Part shown: positions 26,563 to 35,082 of the stretch, piece after piece
Position numbering within the stretch: the stretch's first letter is position 1
Layout: every line of letters begins with the position of its first letter
Assembly: GCA_934317215.1 (NCBI GenBank)
Contig: CAKREH010000013.1
Location: 27,157 to 91,156, forward strand
Direction: 5' to 3'
Length of the DNA stretch: 64,000 nucleotides
Source: an uncultured Roseburia sp.
GTDB taxonomy: Bacteria; Bacillota; Clostridia; Lachnospirales; Lachnospiraceae
Made by a program: the position numbers and the translations under genes
Notes under the pieces: model-generated
What the model saw: the letters and a program-made list of their open reading frames with translations, nothing else
Database searches by the model: none
Told to the model about the DNA's origin: nothing

Positions 26563-29500
26563 TTACACGCGGATACTTGCCGCAAGCTGTCCGGAATTTA
26601 CCTGTTCGCCCGGTTTTAAATATACTTTTTCAATGGTTCCGCTGTACTCTGCCGTAACCGGGAATTCCATTTTCATGCTCTCTAAGATCACAAGAGTGTC
26701 CCCCTCTCTGACCTTCTGTCCGTCCTCGACTAATACCTTCCATACACTTCCCGGAATATTGGTTCTTGCTGCCTCACAGCCGTCCGGTACGGTTTCTTCC
26801 ACGATTGCCGGTGCATCCTGTGTCTCGGAATCAAACTCATCGAGTCCTTTTTCTTTCCACATCTTCCGCTCTGCCTCAAAAGATGCTTCCTGATGATCTT
26901 TAAATACCCGGATCGTATCTTCATGTTCCTTTAAGAACTGCTCATATTTTCCAAGGTTGAAGCTTGTCTCTTCTATCTTAATCTTGAACCTGCCACGAAG
27001 AAAATCTTCTCTGTCTTTTAAGATTTCCTCTGCGCTGACCGGATAGAAACGGATCTGATCAAAGAAATCCAACAGCCATGGTTTTCCATGTTTGAAATAT
27101 TCTGTCTCTTTTAACGGATTCCACATCTGAATGGTACGTCCGACAAACTGATAACCGCCAGGACCCTCCATACCATATACACACAGGTATGCGCCGCCGA
27201 TTCCAACTGCATTTTCCGGTGTCCATGGTCTTGCCGGGTTGTATTTGGTTGTTACCATACGGTGTCTTGGATCAACGGGTGTTGCAACCGGAGCTCCAAG
27301 ATAAACATCGCCAAGTCCAAGTACCAGATAATCCGCATCAAATACGATCTTTTTTACATCCTCTATGCTGTCTAAGCCGTTGATCCGGCGGATAAATTCC
27401 GGGTTGCTCGGACACCATGGTGCGTTTGGTCTTACCGTCTGCTGATAACGCTTCGCTGCAAGCTGTGTCTGCGGATCATCCCAGGATAACGGAAGCCAGA
27501 TGATTCTTGACGGAACCGTTACATCGGAAAGTTCCGGTAATGTGCGGTTGGTTTCAAGTACCGCTGCAAGCATTTCCTTAAGAGAAATCTTTTCGATATC
27601 AAAATGTACCTGTAAGGAACGGATGCCCGGTGTCAGATCAATAATCGGCAGATTTTTTTTCTTTAACTCCTGCATTAGAACGTGAACACGGAAACGGATT
27701 GCAATATCAAGTTCCATCTCTCCGTATTCCACCAGAATATTATCTTCACCATCAAGTCTTGCAACAATCTTTGTTCCCGCTGCCGTTTCCTCCGCGAGGA
27801 TCGCGTAATGATAATCAAGATCTTTTTGCTCCGGCAGTACAACTTCTTGATATTCATGACGAAGATTTGCTTCCTCCGCTTCCCGGATTTCCTTTGCCTG
27901 ATCTAAATCAAGAAGCCTGAAGTGAACTTTATCGCCCGGATGAAGCTGTCCTAATTTCCACATCTCGCCTTTTGCCGTTGTCACGGAACATACAAATCCG
28001 CCAAGGCTCGGACCGTCCGGTCCAAGTAAAATGGACTGGTCACCGGTCAGATCCAGGGTACCTACCGCATAGGCATTGTCGTGAATGTTTGACGGATGAA
28101 GTCCTGCCTCGCCGCCATCCTCCCGTACCCACTGAGGGATCGGGCCATTTAAACGGATACCGGTTCTCGCGCTGTTAAAGTTTACCTCATACTCAGATTC
28201 TGTTAAGGTCTTTAAGTATTCCGGTTTCAAATATTCCGGTGTCGGCTGTGGTCCCGGGATCACACCGATCGTCCACTCATTCGTCAGTTTTGGACGATAT
28301 TTTTCCGGCATGGAATCGATCGAATCGATCACACATTTTTCCTGTACACGAAGCACATCTCCGGTGCGTAAGGTACGTCCGTTGTGTCCGCCAAATTTTC
28401 CATCAATAAAGGTAGAACTGCTGCCCATGATCTTTGGCATATCAAATCCGCCTGCCACTAAGAGATAGGTTCTCATTCCGACTTTACAGTCTTTAAATTT
28501 CAACACCTGCATGGCGGATGCATGTACCACCTGATACATCGGGATCTCCACTCCGTCTAAGGTTGCCTTCATATCTGCACCTGTGATACAGAAACTTACA
28601 GTTGTACGGAAACGGTAACTGCCGCCTCTTAATGTCAGCTCTAATCCCGGTGCACTCTCATCATTGCCAAGAATACTGTTTCCCATTCGGAAGTTATAAG
28701 CATCCATTGGACCGCAAGGCGGAACTCCGACAAACCAGTAACCGATCATGCCCGGATAATCCTGAACCGTTGTCTGTACTCCGCCGTCAAGTACTTCAAT
28801 TGCATGCTCCTGTGGCATAAAATCTTTTAACATTCCGGTAAACAATGCACCGGTCTGATAGGTTTCCGTCTTTAAAAGTGCTGATAAATACTGCATGTTA
28901 GAGGTGATTCCATACACTCTTGAATCCCTAAGTACACGTTCCATCTTTGCGATCGCATCGGCACGGTCACTTCCATGTACGATCAGTTTTGCAAGCATCG
29001 GATCATAAAGGGATGTTACCTCCACACCTTTCTGGATCCAAGTCTCCACACGCGCTTCCGGTGAAAATGTAACCGCATCGATCTTTCCTGTGCCAGGGCG
29101 GAATCCGTTGATGCAGTCCTCAGCATAGACACGAACCTCGATCGCATGTCCCTGCGGCTTATGTACCAGTGATTTTATATTTTTTAACTCACCGGCAGCC
29201 TCTTTGACCATCCACTCCACAAGGTCGATTCCAAGTACCTCCTCTGTGATACCATGTTCTACCTGAAGTCTTGTATTTACCTCAAGGAAATAAAATCCTT
29301 CCGTCTGATCATCATATAAAAATTCAACCGTTCCGGCACTTCTGTAGGAAGCTTCCTTTGCAAGCCGTTCTGCTGCCGCATACATTTTTTCCCTGACTTC
29401 ATCCGAAAGGTTTGGTGCCGGGCTTTCCTCAACGACTTTCTGGTTTCTTCTCTGTACCGAGCAGTCTCTCTCTGCCAGTGCTGTTGTCTCACCATATTCG

Positions 29501-30144
29501 TTGCCAAAAATCTGCACTTCCACATGGCGGGAACGCGTTACATATTTTTCAAGAAATACACCGGCATCGTTAAAGTTTGCTGCAGCAAGATGACAAACTG
29601 CATCATAAGCCTGCCGTAATTCTTCGGTGGAGTTACAGATCCTCATTCCGATTCCACCGCCGCCTGCGGTGCTCTTTAAGATAACTGGATATCCGATTTT
29701 TTCTGCCTCTGTAACTGCTTCTTCCACTCCGGACAAAAGTCCGGTTCCAGGTAACAGTGGAACATCTGCCTTCTCTGCAAGTGCTCTTGCGGAATGTTTC
29801 AAACCGAATAACTTGATCTGTTCAGAATCCGGTCCAATGAACTTAATGCCATTCTCCTCACATTCTTTCGCAAAATCTGTATTCTCACTCAAAAATCCGT
29901 ATCCCGGATGGATGGCTTTTGCACCGGTATCCAGTGCAGCCTTTATGATCTTTTTTGTATCGAGGTATGTCTCTTTTGCCGTACCATCGCCAATGTATAC
30001 TGCCTCGTCTGCACGTTCCACATGTAAACTATCCTGATCTGCCTTCGAATATACAGCAACACTGCCGATTCCCATTTTCTTTAAGGTACGTTCAATTCGA
30101 ACTGCGATTGCTCCACGATTTGCTATCAGTACTTTATCAAACAT
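26563..30144 (-). CDS. Biotin-dependent urea/guanidine carboxylase
   Basis: This 1193-residue enzyme has the full urea carboxylase layout. The biotin carboxylase/ATP-grasp part spans about 1-450 (MFDKVLIANRGAIAVRI, GGGGIGMR, EVNTRLQVEHGITEEV). The KipA-like AHS2 domain spans about 460-770 (GGVQTTVQDYPGMIG, GPMDAYNFRMGN), the KipI-like AHS1 domain about 800-1010, and the C-terminal biotinyl domain ends the protein with Lys1158 in ESMKME. It consumes ATP and bicarbonate to carboxylate urea or guanidine. The two DUF1989 genes just upstream favour guanidine, as shown for such clusters in other bacteria. GGAGGATTCCCT precedes the ATG. Confidence 0.95.
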   Translation of the reverse strand: MFDKVLIANRGAIAVRIERTLKKMGIGSVAVYSKADQDSLHVERADEAVYIGDGTAKETYLDTKKIIKAALDTGAKAIHPGYGFLSENTDFAKECEENGIKFIGPDSEQIKLFGLKHSARALAEKADVPLLPGTGLLSGVEEAVTEAEKIGYPVILKSTAGGGGIGMRICNSTEELRQAYDAVCHLAAANFNDAGVFLEKYVTRSRHVEVQIFGNEYGETTALAERDCSVQRRNQKVVEESPAPNLSDEVREKMYAAAERLAKEASYRSAGTVEFLYDDQTEGFYFLEVNTRLQVEHGITEEVLGIDLVEWMVKEAAGELKNIKSLVHKPQGHAIEVRVYAEDCINGFRPGTGKIDAVTFSPEARVETWIQKGVEVTSLYDPMLAKLIVHGSDRADAIAKMERVLRDSRVYGITSNMQYLSALLKTETYQTGALFTGMLKDFMPQEHAIEVLDGGVQTTVQDYPGMIGYWFVGVPPCGPMDAYNFRMGNSILGNDESAPGLELTLRGGSYRFRTTVSFCITGADMKATLDGVEIPMYQVVHASAMQVLKFKDCKVGMRTYLLVAGGFDMPKIMGSSSTFIDGKFGGHNGRTLRTGDVLRVQEKCVIDSIDSMPEKYRPKLTNEWTIGVIPGPQPTPEYLKPEYLKTLTESEYEVNFNSARTGIRLNGPIPQWVREDGGEAGLHPSNIHDNAYAVGTLDLTGDQSILLGPDGPSLGGFVCSVTTAKGEMWKLGQLHPGDKVHFRLLDLDQAKEIREAEEANLRHEYQEVVLPEQKDLDYHYAILAEETAAGTKIVARLDGEDNILVEYGEMELDIAIRFRVHVLMQELKKKNLPIIDLTPGIRSLQVHFDIEKISLKEMLAAVLETNRTLPELSDVTVPSRIIWLPLSWDDPQTQLAAKRYQQTVRPNAPWCPSNPEFIRRINGLDSIEDVKKIVFDADYLVLGLGDVYLGAPVATPVDPRHRMVTTKYNPARPWTPENAVGIGGAYLCVYGMEGPGGYQFVGRTIQMWNPLKETEYFKHGKPWLLDFFDQIRFYPVSAEEILKDREDFLRGRFKIKIEETSFNLGKYEQFLKEHEDTIRVFKDHQEASFEAERKMWKEKGLDEFDSETQDAPAIVEETVPDGCEAARTNIPGSVWKVLVEDGQKVREGDTLVILESMKMEFPVTAEYSGTIEKVYLKPGEQVNSGQLAASIRV

Positions 30145-30174
30145 AGGGAATCCTCCAAACTTTTTTCACATTTT

Positions 30175-30828
30175 TTACTCTGCGTCCCAGATCAGCATCC
30201 TGATCGGGGTCGGGTTGTATGCATTACATGGATTGTTGAGCTGCGGACAGTTGCTGACTAACACCATCGTATGTTCTAACGCCTTCATCTCCACATATTT
30301 GCCCGGTGCCGAAACACCATCATCGAATTTTGAACCGCCATCCTTTGACACCGGAACATTCATGAAAAAGTTAATGTTTGGAGCAAGGTCACGTTTCATG
30401 AAACCGTGCGTATCGTCTGCAAGCTGTAACATGAAGCTGTCTCTGCAGTTGTGCATGTAAATTTTTTCTCTTGCATATCTTACGGTATTGCTCTGCGCGG
30501 AACATGCACCGCCGATCGTATCATGGCGCCCGGTCAGATCTGCTGTGATCTCTAACAGCGGTTTTCCAGACTCGGTTCTAAGGATCGTACCCGTAGTCAG
30601 ATAGATATTTTTCTGCATCACGATCGTTGGGATTGCTCCGTAATGATCCTCCGGGTTGGTCATGTCATAAAATGTGGTATCGACTGCCTGATTTCCTTCC
30701 ATGTCTACAATTCTTAAGGACTGTCCCGGAAGCAGTTCATGCATCCAGCCTTTCCCGGCTTCCACGACTTCGTTATAAATTGCATTTTCTTCTTTTAAAT
30801 CACTTGTTTTCTCTATAAATCCGTACAT
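30175..30828 (-). CDS. DUF1989 protein, carboxyguanidine deiminase subunit type (UAAP2)
   Basis: This 217-residue protein belongs to the DUF1989 family, long annotated as urea carboxylase-associated protein 2 and shown in Pseudomonas-type clusters to be one subunit of carboxyguanidine deiminase. It has GQSLRIVDMEGNQAVDTTFYDM, TGRHDTIGGACSAQSN, a Cys in YMHNCRDSFML, and RDLAPNINFFMNVPV. The Cys and His residues may form the metal or catalytic site. ACGGAGG precedes the ATG. It lies between its partner subunit and the carboxylase. Confidence 0.92.
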   Translation of the reverse strand: MYGFIEKTSDLKEENAIYNEVVEAGKGWMHELLPGQSLRIVDMEGNQAVDTTFYDMTNPEDHYGAIPTIVMQKNIYLTTGTILRTESGKPLLEITADLTGRHDTIGGACSAQSNTVRYAREKIYMHNCRDSFMLQLADDTHGFMKRDLAPNINFFMNVPVSKDGGSKFDDGVSAPGKYVEMKALEHTMVLVSNCPQLNNPCNAYNPTPIRMLIWDAE

Positions 30829-30898
30829 ATCTTAACCTCCGTTTTCTGCAACAATTTTCTCTGCCTGATTGTTTACTGATTTGGCTCCATTCTGCCTT

Positions 30899-31618
30899 TT
30901 AACGTCCCAGCAGGTTGTAATATTCCCATGTATTTTCAAATGCTCTGTAATTCTCCGGACGATAGTTGACACATTCATCTGTCAGGTCAACTTCCGGTGC
31001 ATCATATACTTCAATGGAAACCGGAACCGAAGGAAATTCTTTTGCAGGATCTAACGGGTTTGGCGTGTTTGATACGATAAAGATCATATCCATCTCCGTG
31101 CGGAGTGTTACGGTTGCGCCCTCTTTGCAGTGTCCCTCCTCAAAATGCATGCTGCCATCTTCCTCGATGTAAACTTTTGAGAAGAGATTCACACATGGAA
31201 CTAAATCTCTTGCACTCATATTGTTGCGGACAAGTTCCATTTTGAAGTTTTCCTCTCCGCAACGGTGCCAGTCATTTCTCATTTCCTGATAAGTTGTCTT
31301 TCCGTATTTCTCATCGGTGAGAAGCCTTGTCGTATATCCTGAGATCGTATCATGCCATCCAAGGCTGTCCTCCACGATACTGGCCAACACACGTCCGTTA
31401 TCGCTCATCAGCACATTTCCTTTTGTCAGGGAAGAAATAAACTGTGCTTTTAACGTATCCGGCATGTTATAGCGCTCCGAAGTATCTAACATGTTGTACA
31501 TCAACATGGAAACATTTGCGTCATCGCCGAGCGCCTTGAAATGAATATATTTTCCACGTCCAATATTTCCTGACCATTTTTCTCCCGGTCTTAATGTCCT
31601 GCTCCAGATTTTCTTCAT
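30899..31618 (-). CDS. DUF1989 protein, carboxyguanidine deiminase subunit type (UAAP1)
   Basis: This 239-residue DUF1989 protein pairs with the next gene. It has LRPGEKWSGNIGRGKYIHFKAL, VEDSLGWHDTISGYTTR, WHRCGEENFKMEL and RDLVPCVNLFSKVYI. In characterised systems the two subunits together deiminate carboxyguanidine to allophanate, the substrate of the allophanate hydrolase downstream. The start is an ATG preceded by AAAGGTGG; a frame extension of four codons is not supported. It is the first gene after the leader terminator at 31670-31722. Confidence 0.92.
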   Translation of the reverse strand: MKKIWSRTLRPGEKWSGNIGRGKYIHFKALGDDANVSMLMYNMLDTSERYNMPDTLKAQFISSLTKGNVLMSDNGRVLASIVEDSLGWHDTISGYTTRLLTDEKYGKTTYQEMRNDWHRCGEENFKMELVRNNMSARDLVPCVNLFSKVYIEEDGSMHFEEGHCKEGATVTLRTEMDMIFIVSNTPNPLDPAKEFPSVPVSIEVYDAPEVDLTDECVNYRPENYRAFENTWEYYNLLGR

Positions 31619-31669
31619 AATAATTTCCACCTTTCTTTGAATCTGCTGATCAAACGCTTATTTTGGGTA

Positions 31670-31722
31670 CAAAAAAAGAGGAAACGCAAAGGCTGCTTTT
31701 TATGCACCTTTGCATTTCCTCT
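31670..31722 (-). terminator. Intrinsic terminator in the leader of the carboxylase operon
   Basis: On the minus strand AGAGGAAATGCAAAGG pairs with CCTTTGCGTTTCCTCT (16 bp with one wobble) and is followed by seven T. It lies after the luxR gene but downstream of a near-consensus promoter at 31743-31771. It may both end the luxR message and attenuate the carboxylase operon. TGCAT early in the leader could pair with ATGCA in the left arm as a competing fold. Confidence 0.85.
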
Positions 31723-31742
31723 TTCTGTTTTCTTATGCACTG

Positions 31743-31771
31743 ATTGTAGCATCGGAAAAATAATGTGACAA
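31743..31771 (-). promoter_or_regulatory. SigmaA-type promoter of the carboxylase operon
   Basis: On the minus strand TTGTCA is separated by 17 bp from TACAAT. The predicted start is about 118 bases before the first DUF1989 ATG and about 15 bases before the leader terminator. No other promoter-like sequence is apparent in the roughly 50 bases after the terminator. Confidence 0.7.
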
Positions 31772-31813
31772 TTGAACTTTGTATGCATTTTTTTCTGTAT
31801 AATTAGAACTTTT

Positions 31814-32599
31814 TTAGAACTTTGTAGAATTATATGTCTCTAAAACATTGCGAAGCTGCGCTCTGGTGTCTACCCCTACTTTTTCAAAAATATGGTATAC
31901 ATGTTTTTTTACCGTAGAAAGACTGATTCCCATATTTTCCGCAATCTGGGCGTTTGACATGCCCCCGTCCATACAGATCAGTGCTTCTTTTTCTCGCTCC
32001 GACAGTTCAAATTCTGCCGCAAGATGCGTAAGCAGCTCATCCCGGTCATACTCCGCACTCCTGGTTTCTGTGAGAAGTCCTGACAATTTATGGGAGAGGT
32101 GCCCCTTTAATACTTCTAAGATAAACATATCTTTATCCGAAAAATCTCCCAGGAGCTCATTGCGGAAAAAATTTACGATACCAATCGGTTTTCCATATCT
32201 GCGGAGCAGGATCCCGGCACCAAACGGGATATGGTTCGGTTTCAAAAATCCCTGATAGAACTCTGTTTTCTGGCGCATGGACTCCTCCATAATATCGGTG
32301 TCACGGTAAGTGATCGTGTGCTCGGATAATTCAAATGTATATTTCAGATAATCCTTTTCGTAATAAGAGTTTAAATATTCCTCGTAGACGCCCGGCTCCA
32401 TCTCAATGTAAGAAGACTTTTCCCCTTCAATGCCGCCATTTTCATCAAAAACGATGAAATATCCTTTTGTGTAAGGGATCAGCATACGCCAGGTTTTTAA
32501 TACCCGTTCTGCAAACTGGTTCACATCCATAATGTCATACATTTCCAGCAAAACCTTATTAATGGTCATCCATTCTGTCTCTTTTAGTATATTTTCCAT
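31814..32599 (-). CDS. LuxR-family transcriptional regulator
   Basis: This 261-residue regulator has a GAF-like N-terminal sensor domain (about 15-180; LIPYTKGYFIVFDENGG, PFGAGILLRRYGKPIGIVNFF) and a C-terminal LuxR helix-turn-helix (LSEREKEALICMDGGMSNAQ, then IAENMGISLSTVKKHVYHIF). It lies upstream of and in line with the carboxylase operon, so it is a likely regulator of it. AAGGG lies nine bases from the chosen ATG, which is preferred to an ATG three codons upstream. The frame is intact, unlike its paralogue at 34357..35082. Confidence 0.9.
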   Translation of the reverse strand: MENILKETEWMTINKVLLEMYDIMDVNQFAERVLKTWRMLIPYTKGYFIVFDENGGIEGEKSSYIEMEPGVYEEYLNSYYEKDYLKYTFELSEHTITYRDTDIMEESMRQKTEFYQGFLKPNHIPFGAGILLRRYGKPIGIVNFFRNELLGDFSDKDMFILEVLKGHLSHKLSGLLTETRSAEYDRDELLTHLAAEFELSEREKEALICMDGGMSNAQIAENMGISLSTVKKHVYHIFEKVGVDTRAQLRNVLETYNSTKF

Positions 32600-32627
32600 G
32601 CGCTTCATCCCTTTTCGTATTTTTCAC

Positions 32628-32656
32628 ATTCTATCACAGGAAAAAGCATACGACAA
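32628..32656 (-). promoter_or_regulatory. SigmaA-type promoter of the luxR gene
   Basis: On the minus strand TTGTCG is followed after 17 bp by TAGAAT, placing the start about 20 bases before the luxR ATG. It gives the regulator its own promoter, separate from the binding-protein gene upstream. Confidence 0.55.
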
Positions 32657-32669
32657 CATCCGTTGATGT

Positions 32670-33683
32670 TTATTCCTCCACAAGCAGCTGCGCCGGTTCT
32701 ACTGACTTTTCAATAATTCCTCTATCAAGATAAAACTGGGATATCTTCCCGACTGCCTGATATACGAGACCGCCCTCTTTTAATTCCGCAGATGAATCCT
32801 CCGGTGAATAAAGTTTTATTGTGGAGATCATAGAATCTGCCTCATCTGCACCCACTTCAAGATGTTTTGCCACGATCTCTACCGCCTCGTCATGTGTGCC
32901 GGCATCATTTAAGTAAGCAAGTCCTTTCCTATATGCTTCATCTATCTGCGCAAGCCATTCTGCGTCCTTATGATCCGTACCTACGGCTAATACATCCACG
33001 ATGGAGCCCGGTGCATCTTTACTTGAAAAGATCATTTTTCCTACTCCCTGCTCTACCGCATTGCTAAGATATGGCTCCCATGTAACTGCCGCATCCAGAT
33101 CACCACTGATAAAGGATACTCCGGCATCAGAGGAAGTCATATTGACAAGATCTACATCCGCATCCGTAAGTCCTGCTGTCTCAAGTGCCTGCATCAGCAG
33201 ATAATGTGACGTCTGGTTGATAGACACGCCGACTGTCTTTCCTTTCAGATCTGCAATACTGTTAATATCATTTTTGACAAGGATTCCATCCGCTCCGGCA
33301 GACTCGTCCACGATTGCCGTTACATCTAACATATCTTCCTCATACTGGCTCTCCGCAATGATCGCTGCATCCAAAGTTGTATACGCAAGATCAACTTTTC
33401 CTGCTAACAGTGCCGAGCAGGATGCACTCGAATCATCAAAATCCACCATGGAAAAATCAAGTCCACAGTCCTTGAAAAATCCTTTATCCATCGCAACATA
33501 AAATGGCGCCAATCCCACAAACGGATTTGACGCCATCGTCACAGTTATATTTTCAGTTGTATCTGCTGATGTATCCGCATCTTTCTGCTCTGTCTTCTCT
33601 GTCCCTTTACTTCCACAGCCTGTCATAAGCCCTGTCGCCATCGTCAAAACAAGTACCATCGCAATTATTTTTTTCTTCATCAT
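32670..33683 (-). CDS. NMT1/SsuA-type substrate-binding lipoprotein 2
   Basis: This 337-residue lipoprotein has the signal MMKKKIIAMVLVLTMATG and lipobox LMTGC. The binding domain shows ASNPFVGLAPFYVAMDKGFFKDCG, SIADLKGKTVGVSINQTSHYLL and DAGVSFISGDLDAAVTWEPYL, parallel to the binding protein at 23019..24089. No permease or ATPase adjoins it, so it probably uses the shared importer at 21376-23019. Its ATG overlaps the stop of the hydrolase gene before it (ATGA), so the two are co-expressed and may handle the same compound. Confidence 0.9.
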   Translation of the reverse strand: MMKKKIIAMVLVLTMATGLMTGCGSKGTEKTEQKDADTSADTTENITVTMASNPFVGLAPFYVAMDKGFFKDCGLDFSMVDFDDSSASCSALLAGKVDLAYTTLDAAIIAESQYEEDMLDVTAIVDESAGADGILVKNDINSIADLKGKTVGVSINQTSHYLLMQALETAGLTDADVDLVNMTSSDAGVSFISGDLDAAVTWEPYLSNAVEQGVGKMIFSSKDAPGSIVDVLAVGTDHKDAEWLAQIDEAYRKGLAYLNDAGTHDEAVEIVAKHLEVGADEADSMISTIKLYSPEDSSAELKEGGLVYQAVGKISQFYLDRGIIEKSVEPAQLLVEE

Positions 33684-34234
33684 TCACACACCTCTTTCTC
33701 ACTGATCACCGATCCATGCTGTAAATATTCGATTGCCGCAAGTGCTGCCTCATGCGCCGCAAGAGAGGATCCTCCCGCAGCCTCACGTACCACATGAATA
33801 TGATAATCATGCTGATGCGCATCCGCACAGGTATAATGCACGCAGACATCCGTCAAAAGACCAACTGCATAGATATGTTCAACGTCAAGTCCTTTTAACA
33901 AAATCTCCAGATCCGTCCCAAAGAAACCACTGTACCGTCTTTTTACCATCTGATATTCTTCCGGCAGCGGCTTGATGCCATCAAAATAATCAGCCGCACG
34001 GGTTCCTTCCACTGCGTGAACGTCCTCATCTCCGTCAAGCTCTCTTCCGAAATCCACCATATTTTTCCGGTGTACCTCCCGAAAATAGATAATCGGTCTG
34101 CCAGCCTTTCGAAATGCTTCAATCACATGTTTTACACTCTCAACTACCGAAAGCCCCTTCATCTCTTCCGGCAGTCTCTCCACAAACTGGTTTTGCACAT
34201 CAATGACCAGTAATGCACTTTTGTCTGCTATCAT
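33680..34234 (-). CDS. Isochorismatase-like cysteine hydrolase (IHL 3)
   Basis: This 184-residue third paralogue has the Asp-Lys-Cys triad at D12 (LLVIDVQNQF), K98 (MVKRRYSGFFGTDL) and C131 (LTDVCVHYTCADAHQ). It keeps HRKNMVDFGRELDGDEDVHA as in the other two copies, but the second Cys of VHCLEG is Ala here. AAAGAGGTGG precedes the chosen ATG; earlier in-frame starts lack support. It is the first gene of a two-gene unit with a binding protein, under its own promoter. A role in hydrolysing an imported amide or ureide is likely; the substrate is unknown. Confidence 0.85.
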   Translation of the reverse strand: MIADKSALLVIDVQNQFVERLPEEMKGLSVVESVKHVIEAFRKAGRPIIYFREVHRKNMVDFGRELDGDEDVHAVEGTRAADYFDGIKPLPEEYQMVKRRYSGFFGTDLEILLKGLDVEHIYAVGLLTDVCVHYTCADAHQHDYHIHVVREAAGGSSLAAHEAALAAIEYLQHGSVISEKEVCE

Positions 34235-34267
34235 GACAACCACCTCTTTCCAAATCTGTTGTCATGA

Positions 34268-34296
34268 ATTATAACGTCAGATATGCCATTTCACAA
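34268..34296 (-). promoter_or_regulatory. SigmaA-type promoter of the hydrolase/binding-protein unit
   Basis: On the minus strand TTGTGA and TATAAT are 17 bp apart, about 30 bases ahead of the hydrolase ATG. The remaining intergenic bases to 34356 are AT-rich with no hairpin comparable to the two leader terminators. Confidence 0.7.
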
Positions 34297-34356
34297 TCGG
34301 CTGAACGATTAATTTATATACTACTTTCGATGTAGCAATACTATTTTTCCTCTACT

Positions 34357-35082
34357 CTAAAATAACTGTGTCCGCCTGCTGATGCCCAGTTTTTCAAAAA
34401 TATTACTCAAATGCTTTTTTACCGTCGCCTCACTGATCAAAAGCTGTCCTGCAATTTCCTGATTGGAATATCCTTTTCTGACGAGCCGCACAATTTCCTG
34501 CTCCCGCCCCGAAAGAAGATCTGCCTCTCTGTTTTTTATGGTATTTTCCGCACCCGAAACATAATGGTTTGCATAGGCAAAAACATTTTTTTCAAAATGA
34601 GGCAGAAATGTCTGCAAAATTTCCATCTCATGCCCTGTAACATCCGGTTCTCCACACTTCCGCAGCAGATTCAAAAATACCCGTGTCTTTCCCTCTTTCA
34701 TAATGATAAGCCCGCATCCCATATCTAATTTCTGGGGTTTAAAATACTCACGGTAAATCACCGATGATCTTCATTTCTCATCCGTTAAAAGATCGGTATC
34801 CCGGTATGCCATTGATTTTGTAAAATTGCACATCTGCATCAGATAGTCTTTGGCAAAATAAGTATCTAAGTATTTCTGTTTCATGACAGGATCCACATTT
34901 TCAAATACCGAATGCGCCGCGTCTAGTCTGCCGTCTTCATCTATCACTAAAAAATAACCCTGCGTATATGGGATCAATATACGGATCAGTTTTAAACATC
35001 TTTCTCCAAACGTCTCCAGGCTTCCGGCATAATAGATTTCCAGAAGTATGTCATTGAACATGCGCCATTCTTTTTCTGTCAT
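34357..35082 (-). pseudogene. LuxR-family regulator interrupted by an in-frame TGA
   Basis: Two open segments lie in the same frame, split only by a TGA just upstream of 34770. The first has IPYTQGYFLVIDEDGRLD and SMAYRDTDLLTDEK. The second has YREYFKPQKLDMGCGLIIMKEGK and the LuxR helix-turn-helix LSGREQEIVRLVRKGYSNQE, IAGQLLISEATVKKHLSNIF. Aligned with the intact paralogue at 31814..32599, no residues are missing and the stop falls where the paralogue has Arg (CGA to TGA would do). Length matches the family. Likely a recent nonsense mutation; a sequencing error is possible. An ATGA overlap links it to the small gene before it. Confidence 0.8.

Noticed and set aside
31618..31771. Guanidine-I, -II or -III riboswitch ahead of the carboxylase operon
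   Set aside because: I looked for the conserved cores and ACGR loops expected of these classes and saw none. Only a terminator-type leader is supported; a covariance search would be decisive.
34765..34773. Selenocysteine at the in-frame TGA of the second LuxR gene
   Set aside because: No redox motif surrounds the codon, the intact paralogue has Arg there, and no SECIS-like hairpin was evident just downstream.
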